DNA of 55,002 nucleotides from Vibrio caribbeanicus ATCC BAA-2122 (lineage in GTDB: Bacteria > Pseudomonadota > Gammaproteobacteria > Enterobacterales > Vibrionaceae). The stretch is from contig NZ_AEIU01000026.1 of NCBI RefSeq assembly GCF_000165125.1, forward strand, positions 1 to 55,002, read 5' to 3'. The notes under the pieces were generated by a model. The model searched no databases. It was not told the DNA's origin and saw nothing but the letters and a program-made list of their open reading frames with translations. The translations under genes were made by a program, and so were the position numbers. Of this stretch, positions 47,305 to 55,002 are shown piece after piece; position 1 is the stretch's first letter, and each line of letters starts with the position of its first letter.

Positions 47305-47841
47305 ATGAATTCTGCTGTTTTAGTTATTGATGTTCAGAAAGTTCTTTTTGAACCTAAACCTCAACCTTTTGATGCTAATGATACTATTTACAGGATCAAT
47401 CAAGTAACAGAGTGGGCGCGCTTGCGGTCGGCCCCAGTTATTTTTATTCAACATGAAAAGGCCAACTCAGTGATTGCCCACAATAGTGTAGGGTGGGAAC
47501 TAGAGTCTGGTTTGATCGCACTAGCATCCGATTACTACTCGCGAAAGACAACCCCCGATGCTTTTTTAAACACGGATCTTCAGTCAGTGCTTGAAAAGCT
47601 TAATATCAAACATCTCATTATATGCGGCTATGCGAGTGAATTTTGCGTTGATGTTACTGCGAAGCGTGCTGCAGGGTTAGGGTATTCGATAACACTGGTA
47701 TCCGATGGGCACACAACTCATGATAAGCCTCACCTAAGCGGTGTTGAAATTCGAGATCATCATAATGCCACGCTCCCTTTCATTACCAGCTTTGGCGTCA
47801 AGATTGAAGCAGTATCAACCCAAGATATTTTGTTGCGATAG
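47305..47841 (+). CDS. Isochorismatase-family hydrolase
   Basis: A 178-residue cysteine hydrolase. The catalytic triad of the family is present: D9 in VLVIDVQ, K81 in YSRKTTPDAF and C114 in YASEFCVDVTAK. The cis-peptide region before the cysteine is conserved. The family covers isochorismatase, nicotinamidase and other amidases; the lack of an aryl-carrier domain and the short length fit a stand-alone amidase-like hydrolase. Its substrate is unknown. The gene is monocistronic. Confidence 0.87.
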   Translation: MNSAVLVIDVQKVLFEPKPQPFDANDTIYRINQVTEWARLRSAPVIFIQHEKANSVIAHNSVGWELESGLIALASDYYSRKTTPDAFLNTDLQSVLEKLNIKHLIICGYASEFCVDVTAKRAAGLGYSITLVSDGHTTHDKPHLSGVEIRDHHNATLPFITSFGVKIEAVSTQDILLR

Positions 47842-47896
47842 TTGAGGTTCGTCCCAATACAGGCTTACTTTTTGATACATTTACCTATTGACCTCA

Positions 47897-47919
47897 ATAA
47901 TGATAATAATTATCATTAT
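47897..47919 (+). promoter_or_regulatory. Fur box
   Basis: A perfect 23-bp dyad, ataatgataataattatcattat without its last bases in one run (core aatgataataattatcatt). It matches the Fur consensus GATAATGATAATCATTATC and sits 33 bases before the ATG of the following small gene, so iron should repress that gene. Confidence 0.85.
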
Positions 47920-47951
47920 CAAGTCAGGTGCTTGATAATAGGAGGCTTTAT

Positions 47952-48350
47952 ATGGACTGTGTCAAAAGTTGGCTGGTTACGGAAATCGATAAATATAACG
48001 ATATTCAACAAGCTTTGATGTCAGAGTTTTTTCTTTCCGAGATGCGCTTAAACTGTAGAGGAATGTCCAAACAGCGATTGACTAGTTATTACGATACTTG
48101 CATCAGTTTAGCGAAATTTTCGCGTAAAAATGGCGATGATAATCTCTATTTACAGTGCCTTAAAAAACTTTATACCAGGATGATGGCAGAGCTCGGAAAT
48201 GCAGAAAATACGTTTGAGTGTCGTTCACGATGCAAAAGATATGCGTTAGATTCTCTCAACTTGACTTGTCAGCTTTATAAAGGCTACGAGGTGATGGAAA
48301 AGGCGCAAATATTGCGCCGAGATTTCGCAAAGCGAGCTTCGATAGGCTAA
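47952..48350 (+). CDS. Iron-regulated small protein of unknown function
   Basis: A 132-residue protein from the ATG at 47952, fixed by GGAGG 6 bases upstream; the frame is open further upstream through the operator. It looks all-helical and cytoplasmic, with no signal or membrane segment, and has seven cysteines (one each in MDCVK, RLNCRG, YDTCIS, LQCLK, LTCQL and two in ECRSRCKRY). I do not recognise the family. The Fur box means it is made under iron starvation. It converges on the suf operon, which has its own Fur box, so a role in iron or Fe-S economy is plausible but unproven. Confidence 0.78.
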   Translation: MDCVKSWLVTEIDKYNDIQQALMSEFFLSEMRLNCRGMSKQRLTSYYDTCISLAKFSRKNGDDNLYLQCLKKLYTRMMAELGNAENTFECRSRCKRYALDSLNLTCQLYKGYEVMEKAQILRRDFAKRASIG

Positions 48351-48373
48351 AACGACGAATTTAACGTGTCAGG

Positions 48374-48775
48374 CTAAATAAAATGCTCGACTTTGTTAAA
48401 AATAGTGCGAACCATGGCTTCAAGTCCTTGATTTCGCGCTGGGGTGAGTTGTTGCTGAAGGCCTAATTGAGCAAAGATTGTTTTAATATTGGTGTTTAAA
48501 AGCTCTGATGGTGTTTTATCATTGAGCAACATACACACAATGGCAACTAACCCTTTGACCAAGGCTGCATCACTATTGCCAAGTAAAGATACCTTTCCCT
48601 CAATCAGTTTTACATCGATCCAAACGCTGCTCTGGCACCCTACGATTGCGTATTGTTCGGTTTGTTTTTCAGCAGGTAAAAGCGCGTACTTTTCACCTAG
48701 CGAGATAATATAGAGGTATTTATCTTCCCAATCGATGCAGCGGTTGAAGTTCTTTATCAGTTTGTCTGTATCCAC
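48374..48775 (-). CDS. sufE: SufE, sulfur acceptor for SufS
   Basis: A 133-residue SufE. The sulfur-accepting cysteine is C47 in IVGCQSSVWI, the conserved GCQS motif. SufE takes the persulfide from SufS and passes it to SufBCD. It is the last gene of the operon, 3 bases after sufS. Confidence 0.93.
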   Translation of the reverse strand: MDTDKLIKNFNRCIDWEDKYLYIISLGEKYALLPAEKQTEQYAIVGCQSSVWIDVKLIEGKVSLLGNSDAALVKGLVAIVCMLLNDKTPSELLNTNIKTIFAQLGLQQQLTPARNQGLEAMVRTIFNKVEHFI

Positions 48776-48778
48776 TTG

Positions 48779-49996
48779 TTATCCTAATAAGGTTTGTATA
48801 CGTTTTAAACTCGTTACTAGAGTATCGATATCTTGTTGAGTATTGTATATCGCAATAGAGGCTCTGCACATTGAGGTCACACCATAATGTTTCATCAGAG
48901 GTTGGGCGCAGTGATGACCGGTGCGAATAGCAACGCCATATTTGTCAAGAAAGCTGCCCACGTCAAACGCGTGTAATTCCCCAAGATTAAAAGCGACGAC
49001 GCCAGCGCGAACCTCCGGTCCGTAAATATGAACACTCGGTATTGATTGCAATTGCTTGTACAGATAATTCACTAGCATGGTTTCGTACTGATGGATCTGC
49101 TCAAAGCCAATATTTAATAGATAGTCTATCGCTTGGCCAAGCCCAATAATTCCGGCTACATTTGGGCTTCCTGCTTCGAAGCGCCAAGGAACTCTGTTAT
49201 AGCTGGTACCATGCTCTAAATCTACGTTCTGAATCATAGAACCGCCGCCTTCCCAAGGTGGCAGGGTATCCAGTAACGCCTTTTTGCCATATAAAACACC
49301 TATACCTGTTGGCCCATACAGTTTGTGACCAGAAAAGACATAAAAGTCGCAATTGAGTGCTTGTACATCAACATGTTGGTGCATGATGGCTTGGGCACCA
49401 TCAACAAGGACTTTGACACCAAATTGATGAGCCAGCGAGGTGATTTCTTGGATAGGATTGACGGTCCCGAGCACGTTTGAGACATGGGCAATAGCAAGTA
49501 GTCGAGTTCTGGAGGTAATAAGGGCGCGCAATTTATCTAGGCACAGAGAACCATCATTTTCTATCTGCCAAACGACGACTTTTATTCCGAGAGTGTGTTC
49601 CAGCATTTGCCATGGCACAATATTAGCGTGGTGCTCCATTTCTGAAATGATGATTTCATCACCTTGAGCCAAGTGTTGTTTGCCAAAGGTATTTGCGATC
49701 AAGTTAATGCCGTGAGTGGTGCCGTTGACGAAGATGATCTCTTCACGTTGAGAGGCATTGATGAAGGTACATACTTTGTCGCGCACCAATTCCATATGTT
49801 CGGTTGCCTGAGCACTTAACGTGTGTATGCCACGATGAACCGCTGCATATTCGTGACGGTAAAATTGGCTGACACTCTCTATTACTGACAATGGCTTTTG
49901 CGCACTGGCTGCGCTATCTAAGTAAACAAGTGGGCGGTTATTAACCTCTTGTGTTAACGCCGGAAAATCATCACGCCAAATCGCTGCTTGTTCCAT
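48779..49996 (-). CDS. sufS: SufS, group II cysteine desulfurase
   Basis: A 405-residue PLP enzyme. The PLP lysine is K225 in [16 protein letters not shown]; the catalytic C363 sits in [11 protein letters not shown], in the short loop with RxGHHCA typical of SufS rather than IscS. It removes sulfur from cysteine, leaving alanine, and hands it to SufE. Its start overlaps the sufD stop by 1 base. Confidence 0.95.
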   Translation of the reverse strand: MEQAAIWRDDFPALTQEVNNRPLVYLDSAASAQKPLSVIESVSQFYRHEYAAVHRGIHTLSAQATEHMELVRDKVCTFINASQREEIIFVNGTTHGINLIANTFGKQHLAQGDEIIISEMEHHANIVPWQMLEHTLGIKVVVWQIENDGSLCLDKLRALITSRTRLLAIAHVSNVLGTVNPIQEITSLAHQFGVKVLVDGAQAIMHQHVDVQALNCDFYVFSGHKLYGPTGIGVLYGKKALLDTLPPWEGGGSMIQNVDLEHGTSYNRVPWRFEAGSPNVAGIIGLGQAIDYLLNIGFEQIHQYETMLVNYLYKQLQSIPSVHIYGPEVRAGVVAFNLGELHAFDVGSFLDKYGVAIRTGHHCAQPLMKHYGVTSMCRASIAIYNTQQDIDTLVTSLKRIQTLLG

Positions 49997-51267
49997 TACC
50001 CACTTACCTTACTCATTTTCTGTTTGATTGACTCTAACGCTAATTGACGGATGAAAGGAATATCCACTTCTTCGGCTACTTCTGCTGCAAAGGCCAGTGT
50101 TATTAATTGTTCTGCTTGCTCTTTGGCCAGCCCTCTAGTTTGAAGGTAAAAGACTTGCTCTTTATTGAGCGCACCAGTTGTGGTTCCATGGCTGCATTTA
50201 ACATCATCAGCATAAATTTCGAGCTGAGGTTTGCTGTTTACCTCGCACTCTCGACTGAGCAAGAGATTATGGTTATCCATTTGCCCATCGGTTTTAAGTG
50301 CGTTAGGCGCCACTTTTATCATGCCGTTAAATACAGCTTTGCTGCTTTCGCTGGCAATAACCTTGTGAATTTGTCGACTCGTACAATGGCCCTTGTTATG
50401 TTCTAAGTAGGTACGGCTGTCGTAAGTCTGGGATTTTCTTGGCAGAGTCAAACTATTGATATCAATATGAGAATTTTCACCGTTGAGTTGACTGCTTGTA
50501 TGATGTCGAGTCAATTGACCACTAAATAAAAAGGTATGGCTGGCAACCTTCGCATCTCGACCAATAAAAATGTCATTATGGCCAAAATGGAAGTGTGTAT
50601 CAGACGCAAAACACAGCTTGTAATGATCTAGGCCAGCATTGTCAGCAACGTCCATTACAAGCCTCGACCCTGAGTAATGAGCAGAAGTATCTTGTAAGTT
50701 ATCGCAAATCAGGTGTTCGATGATTTTAACTTGACTGCCTTGCCCCTGTGTTACGTGAATTTTTTGCTGGCTCATACCGCCATAAGGTCGGGAAACAATA
50801 TTGAGCAAATATATTGGTTTGGAAACGACGCAGTTCTTCGCTATCTCAATATGGAGGGTTTCTCGAGTACTTGCTTCTGTCATATGCAAAAAGAATTCTG
50901 GGTTAATGGGCTTTGGCAAGCGCTGTTTTGCATTCTCGTCGAGCAAAGTTAACCGGTAATGAGGATCATCAATATCACTCAATTCGGAGATGAAGCGACC
51001 ATTAACAAATACAATTCGACTTGTCTCAGCATCGATAGCGAGTTTATCGATATCCGCTTGGGTTGGGATTGTCTCTGCTTGATGCGAGAAATCAATGTCG
51101 CGAAAGTCTGTCAAAGATGTGTATTTCCAGTCCTCATGTTTTGGGGTCGGAAATCCAACTTGTTTGGCTAAATCCCAATGACGCTCTGCATATTCGCTAA
51201 TCATGTTGGGCTTGGGCATAAACCAGTCTGATGCAATCGATTTATTCTCCTTCAGTAAGCCAGCCAT
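49996..51267 (-). CDS. sufD: SufD, Fe-S assembly scaffold subunit
   Basis: A 423-residue SufD with the beta-helix core of the family ([40 protein letters not shown] and the C-terminal [20 protein letters not shown] with the conserved Cys-His). It pairs with SufB on the SufC dimer. The chosen ATG at 51267 lies inside sufC, giving a 26-base overlap; a later start closer to the sufC stop cannot be excluded. Confidence 0.93.
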   Translation of the reverse strand: MAGLLKENKSIASDWFMPKPNMISEYAERHWDLAKQVGFPTPKHEDWKYTSLTDFRDIDFSHQAETIPTQADIDKLAIDAETSRIVFVNGRFISELSDIDDPHYRLTLLDENAKQRLPKPINPEFFLHMTEASTRETLHIEIAKNCVVSKPIYLLNIVSRPYGGMSQQKIHVTQGQGSQVKIIEHLICDNLQDTSAHYSGSRLVMDVADNAGLDHYKLCFASDTHFHFGHNDIFIGRDAKVASHTFLFSGQLTRHHTSSQLNGENSHIDINSLTLPRKSQTYDSRTYLEHNKGHCTSRQIHKVIASESSKAVFNGMIKVAPNALKTDGQMDNHNLLLSRECEVNSKPQLEIYADDVKCSHGTTTGALNKEQVFYLQTRGLAKEQAEQLITLAFAAEVAEEVDIPFIRQLALESIKQKMSKVSG

Positions 51268-51988
51268 AGCCGTTCTCCTCTAACTCCGCCACCATAGAAA
51301 AATCGCCAGATTTGATGATTTTTCCTTGATATAGAACGTGAACAAAGTCGGGTTTGATGTAGTCCAAAATACGCTGATAGTGAGTCACAATGATAAAAGA
51401 GCGGGTGCCATCTCTTAGACTGTTGACGCCATTTGATACTTCTTTAAGCGCATCAATATCAAGGCCTGAGTCTGTCTCATCAAGGATACACAATTTCGGG
51501 TCTAATACCGCCATTTGTAGGATGTCATTGCGCTTTTTCTCTCCACCAGAAAAGCCGACATTCACAGAACGAGAGAGCAAATCTTCTGGCATATTTAACA
51601 GCTCAATTTTTTCTTCGATGAGATCAGCCAGTTCAAATCGTTCAAGTTCAGGCAGGCCTCGATAAGAGCGCACTGCATTAACAGAAGCTTGTAGAAAGAG
51701 GTGGTTGCTGACACCCGGTATTTCGACCGGGTATTGAAATGCCAAGAAAACACCTTCTCCAGCGCGCTCATCGGGGTCGAGAGCTAAAAGATCTTTCCCG
51801 TTGAGCATTACCTCGCCTTCGGTGATCTCATAGTCTTCTCGCCCAGCAAGAGTGCTGGCTAACGTGCTTTTCCCTGAACCATTAGGGCCCATGATCGCAT
51901 GAACTTCTCCTGGTTTAATTTCAAGGTCGATACCGTTTAAAATCGGCGTATCATCAATTTGAGCTTTTAAATTTTTAATCGTTAACAT
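51242..51988 (-). CDS. sufC: SufC, ABC-type ATPase of Fe-S assembly
   Basis: A 248-residue soluble ABC ATPase: Walker A GPNGSGKSTL, signature SGGEKKR, Walker B CILDETDSGLD and the switch VTHYQRIL, all as in SufC. It drives conformational change in the SufBC2D scaffold. It starts 5 bases after sufB. Confidence 0.95.
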   Translation of the reverse strand: MLTIKNLKAQIDDTPILNGIDLEIKPGEVHAIMGPNGSGKSTLASTLAGREDYEITEGEVMLNGKDLLALDPDERAGEGVFLAFQYPVEIPGVSNHLFLQASVNAVRSYRGLPELERFELADLIEEKIELLNMPEDLLSRSVNVGFSGGEKKRNDILQMAVLDPKLCILDETDSGLDIDALKEVSNGVNSLRDGTRSFIIVTHYQRILDYIKPDFVHVLYQGKIIKSGDFSMVAELEENGYGWLTEGE

Positions 51989-51993
51989 TATTT

Positions 51994-53457
51994 TTATCCC
52001 ACGCTATGCTCAAGACTAATTGCCAGTAGTTTCTGTGCTTCTACGGCAAATTCTAGCGGTAATTCTGAAAAAACATCCTTACAAAAACCATTGACTATCA
52101 TTGAGATAGCGTCTTCTTCAGCGATCCCGCGCTGAGAGCAATAAAAGAGTTGGTCTTCGCCAATTTTTGTCGTGGTTGCTTCATGCTCCACTTGCGCCGT
52201 GTTATTTCTCACTTCGACATAAGGAAAAGTGTGTGCACCACAATCTGGGCCGATAAGCATTGAGTCACACTGAGTGAAATTTCGAGCATTTTCGGCTGAC
52301 GGTAAAATCTTTACCAAGCCTCGGTAACTGTTCTCACTACTACCAGCAGACACCCCTTTCGAGATAATGGTTGAGCGAGTGTTTTTGCCGATATGAATCA
52401 TCTTGGTTCCGGTATCCGCCAATTGCTTACCAGAAGTGAGCGCAATAGAATAAAATTCTCCTATTGAATGATCGCCTTGCAAAATAACGCTAGGGTACTT
52501 CCATGTGATCGCTGAACCTGTCTCAGATTGAGTCCAAGACATTTTAGATCCAGAGCCTTTGCATAGTGCTCTTTTGGTTACAAAGTTGAGGATGCCGCCG
52601 TTAGTGTCTTTACCTGAGAACCAGTTTTGCACGGTCGAGTATTTGACACAGGCATCTTTGAGAATGATAACTTCGACTACAGCAGCATGGAGTTGATAGT
52701 TATCATGAGACGGTGCTGAGCACCCCTCGATGTAGCTGACATAACTGTTTTCATCGGCAATTAGTATGGTTCGCTCAAATTGACCAGTTTTAGCCGCATT
52801 GATGCGAAAGTAGGTTGAGAGTTCCATTGGGCATGTCACGCCCTTGGGAATATAGACAAAGGTACCGTCAGACGCGACGGCTGCATTAAGGGCAGCAAAA
52901 AAGTTGTCTTCTGGCGGTACCACAGTTCCTAGGTAGGTTTTGACCAGTTCTGGATGATGTTGGATCGCCTCACTAAATGAACAAAAGATGATGCCTTTTT
53001 CGGCCAATTTTTCGCTGTAGGTGGTTTTTACCGACACTGAGTCAAAAATAGCATCAACGGCAACGTTGCTCCCTTCTCTTACTGGAACACCAAGTTGGTC
53101 AAAGGCCTCTTCGACTTCCTGAGTTAAGAATTCATCGCTCTGCGCTGCTTTGTCACTGTCACACTGGCCGCAAGAGGGGGCGGAATAGTAACTGTAATCC
53201 TGATAGTTGAGTGAGGGGTAGTCTGCTTTTAACCAATGGGGCTCTTCCATATTTTGCCAGATATGAAAGGCTTTTAAGCGGAATTCCAACATCCACTCTG
53301 GTTCATTTCGTTTCGCTGATATAGCGCGAATGACATCTTCATTCAGCCCTTTTTCAAGCTGATCTGAAGCAATATCACTATAAAAACCTTGTGTATAGCT
53401 TTCATCATCAACCCAAGCTTGTACATCGGCTTGAACTTCAATACTACTCTGTTTCAT
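51994..53457 (-). CDS. sufB: SufB, Fe-S assembly scaffold subunit
   Basis: A 487-residue SufB from the ATG at 53457 ([15 protein letters not shown]), which aligns with the start of E. coli SufB (495); an upstream TTG in the same frame would overlap the sufA region. [20 protein letters not shown] and [15 protein letters not shown] are hallmark segments; the C-terminal core has the conserved cysteine in [13 protein letters not shown]. Fe-S clusters are built on the SufB-SufD interface. Confidence 0.95.
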   Translation of the reverse strand: MKQSSIEVQADVQAWVDDESYTQGFYSDIASDQLEKGLNEDVIRAISAKRNEPEWMLEFRLKAFHIWQNMEEPHWLKADYPSLNYQDYSYYSAPSCGQCDSDKAAQSDEFLTQEVEEAFDQLGVPVREGSNVAVDAIFDSVSVKTTYSEKLAEKGIIFCSFSEAIQHHPELVKTYLGTVVPPEDNFFAALNAAVASDGTFVYIPKGVTCPMELSTYFRINAAKTGQFERTILIADENSYVSYIEGCSAPSHDNYQLHAAVVEVIILKDACVKYSTVQNWFSGKDTNGGILNFVTKRALCKGSGSKMSWTQSETGSAITWKYPSVILQGDHSIGEFYSIALTSGKQLADTGTKMIHIGKNTRSTIISKGVSAGSSENSYRGLVKILPSAENARNFTQCDSMLIGPDCGAHTFPYVEVRNNTAQVEHEATTTKIGEDQLFYCSQRGIAEEDAISMIVNGFCKDVFSELPLEFAVEAQKLLAISLEHSVG

Positions 53458-53501
53458 TGTCAATACCACTTGGTGAGTATTCAAATACTCGGTACTCGTT
53501 T

Positions 53502-53873
53502 TCAAACATTAAAACTTTCGCCGCAGCCACAAGCATTCTGGACTTTTGGGTTGCGGTATTCGAACATTTTGTTGAGCCCCTTTGATACATAGTCAACCTC
53601 GGTACCATCGAGGTAGGGCATAGCACTGATAGGAACAAATAACTTAGCACCTTGATGTTCAAAGATAAGGTCATCAGCGTTTGGCTTTGCAATGGTAGAG
53701 AGTGCGTAAGCATACCCAACACATCCAGAGGGTTTGATTGAAAGTTGCACGCCTAAAAGCTGCGCGTCATTTTCAACCAGCTTACAAATTTGCTGCGCTG
53801 CTGCATCTGTGAGTGTTAATCCTTGCCAACTACTGTTGGGATCAAAGCTATCTACGGGGTTATTTGTGGACAT
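53502..53873 (-). CDS. sufA: SufA, A-type Fe-S carrier
   Basis: A 123-residue HesB/IscA-family protein with the three cluster-binding cysteines C51 (KPSGCVGY), C115 and C117 (NACGCGESF). It carries newly made clusters to target proteins. It is the first gene of the operon sufA-B-C-D-S-E and lies just after a Fur box, so the operon should be induced by iron starvation. Confidence 0.93.
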   Translation of the reverse strand: MSTNNPVDSFDPNSSWQGLTLTDAAAQQICKLVENDAQLLGVQLSIKPSGCVGYAYALSTIAKPNADDLIFEHQGAKLFVPISAMPYLDGTEVDYVSKGLNKMFEYRNPKVQNACGCGESFNV

Positions 53874-54350
53874 GGTTATTTACCTGCCTATCAATTTTTA
53901 GGTGAATGATAGTTATTATCATTACCATCTTCAACCACTTTCAATTTATGGGATTAAAGCGTGATGGTGTTTGTGTTGAGAATTTCATGTATTTTCTCAC
54001 GATAGTTAGCGACCAATTTCTCATTAAAACATAGGGTTACTCTCGATTTTTCAGCGTTAAAGAATATGATTGGCTGGGTATTAATGGCTTAATTGATTAA
54101 ATTGCAATTTGAGCTTTTGATAATGTAGTATGAGTGCTTCTTGTCTATGTAAATTTATCTATTGGAACAGCAAAATATTTAGATAACTTAATGTTGGAGC
54201 ATAAGTATCATGGGGTTGTTGAGCCAACTGCTTTCCTATACCGATGAGAGGGTGAATTGAGTACCCCAAATTGCGTATTCAATGTTGGTTATTGAGCACA
54301 GTAGACTTTTGTCACGATGGCTTTGTTGGTTCATTATCTAGGGTACCCTC
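53874..54350. other. Upstream region of the suf operon
   Basis: About 480 bases between sufA and the terminator of the BspA-like gene. It contains the Fur box at 53905-53923; nothing else recognised. Confidence 0.5.
53905..53923 (-). promoter_or_regulatory. Fur box of the suf operon
   Basis: aatgatagttattatcatt is a 9-1-9 dyad with one mismatched pair, matching the Fur consensus, 32 bases before the sufA start. An IscR site may also be present but was not recognised. Confidence 0.75.
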
Positions 54351-54356
54351 CCTTTA

Positions 54357-54382
54357 CTAAAAAAGCCGCACAAGGCGGCTTT
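54357..54382 (-). terminator. Terminator of the BspA-like gene
   Basis: aaagccgc (54362-54369) pairs perfectly with gcggcttt (54375-54382); on the minus strand it ends in TTTTTT. It lies 15 bases after the stop. Confidence 0.88.
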
Positions 54383-54396
54383 AAATTAAGGGTGTT

Positions 54397-55002
54397 TTAT
54401 TGAAACTGTGGCCAGTGATGCAGGTCTTGGCCTAGTGGGCTGCCTGTTGCAAAGTCTCTATAGTATGTGACCCTATCGACAATAGCCAAATCGCTCAAAT
54501 CCTGGTCAAAAGCAGAGGCTCCGCGGAACATACTTTCTACAGACTTTAGGTCTTCCACCATCCAAGTACTGATATCTTGGTTAAAGCTCGTAGCATCGTA
54601 AAACATATATGACATATCCGTCACCATGGGTGCAGCCCAACCTGTGATGGGTTGATTGAACGACGAGGCACCAGAGAACATCCACCTCATATTTTTGACA
54701 AACCACACATCCCAGTTGTCAATGTTTTGGTTAAAGGCGGAGGCTCCTTTAAACATCGAAGACATATCTTCTACGCTGGAGGTATCCCAGTCACCGATGG
54801 GTTGGTTAAAACTGGTGGCTCCTTCAAACATCCCCTCCATATTCCATACCTTGGAGGTATCCCAGTTGCCGATGGGCTGGTTAAAACTGGTGGCACCTGA
54901 AAACATTCGTTTCATACTTGTAACTTTGGAGGTATCCCAGTCACCGATGGGTTGGTTAAAGGCTTCGGCGCCTGAAAACATACCCCACATACTTGTAACC
55001 TT
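54397..55002 (-). CDS. BspA-like DUF285 repeat surface protein (C-terminal part, runs off window)
   Basis: 201 codons of the C-terminus are visible and the frame stays open to the edge, so the start lies outside. It consists of 25-residue DUF285/BspA-type repeats with the pattern MFxGAxSFNQPIGxWDTSKV; seven MF-x-x-A-x-x-F units are visible, the last ones degenerate, ending DLHHWPQFQ. Such proteins are generally exported and bind host or other surfaces, or are components of large adhesins. The underlying 75-bp DNA repeat is well conserved, so copy-number change by recombination is possible. Confidence 0.88.
   Translation of the reverse strand, partial: KVTSMWGMFSGAEAFNQPIGDWDTSKVTSMKRMFSGATSFNQPIGNWDTSKVWNMEGMFEGATSFNQPIGDWDTSSVEDMSSMFKGASAFNQNIDNWDVWFVKNMRWMFSGASSFNQPITGWAAPMVTDMSYMFYDATSFNQDISTWMVEDLKSVESMFRGASAFDQDLSDLAIVDRVTYYRDFATGSPLGQDLHHWPQFQ

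Overview
The window looks like chromosomal DNA of a marine gammaproteobacterium of the Vibrionaceae, most likely a Vibrio. It is AT-rich. It carries a VvhB/VvhA-like haemolysin pair, a Fur-boxed sufABCDSE operon, the long GAPDH variant with an N-terminal extension, a MoxR/Bat operon and a short dispersed intergenic repeat (conserved end like tacttgggtat) seen in many gaps. No rRNA, tRNA, insertion sequence, integrase or CRISPR array was seen. I cannot name the species.

Layout. 1-10.9 kb: mostly housekeeping and accessory metabolism. It holds a truncated GAPDH, an orphan receiver-domain protein, a dCMP deaminase, an ABC1/UbiB-like kinase, a class II glutamine amidotransferase, a YjeH-type amino-acid exporter facing an Lrp and a LysR regulator, a LysE exporter, a Gfo/Idh/MocA oxidoreductase and an OsmC protein. 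11.2-16.8 kb: a compact RiPP cluster of the graspetide (microviridin/marinostatin) type. Its parts are a precursor peptide with a PFFNNF leader motif, a GG cleavage site and a TRKYPSDDDE core, one ATP-grasp ligase, an HlyD adaptor and a C39-peptidase ABC exporter. 17-25.4 kb: YddG exporter, L,D-transpeptidase, then the moxR-DUF58-DUF4381-batA-batB/C-batD operon with a 26-glutamine tract. 25.7-34.8 kb: chemoreceptor, small proteins, DinB-like protein, GNATs (one frameshifted), AraC/GyrI regulator and a FecBCD-type metal or metallophore importer behind a Zur-like palindrome.

35-47 kb is a toxin-rich, very AT-rich accessory stretch. It has an 878-residue secreted protein of unknown type, a secreted R-S-E ADP-ribosyltransferase resembling Vis toxin, a diguanylate cyclase, a 596-residue leukocidin/haemolysin-fold protein with a lectin domain and, divergent from it, a VvhB-VvhA-like pair. 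47.3-55 kb returns to core functions: isochorismatase-like hydrolase, a Fur-boxed orphan small protein, the suf Fe-S assembly operon (minus strand, its own Fur box), and the C-terminal part of a BspA-like DUF285 repeat protein cut by the window edge.

The parts most worth following up are the graspetide cluster with its odd repeated tail, the ADP-ribosyltransferase plus its large unknown neighbour, and the two lectin-bearing pore-forming toxins side by side. All assignments come from reading the sequence and remembered family features; no database search was run.
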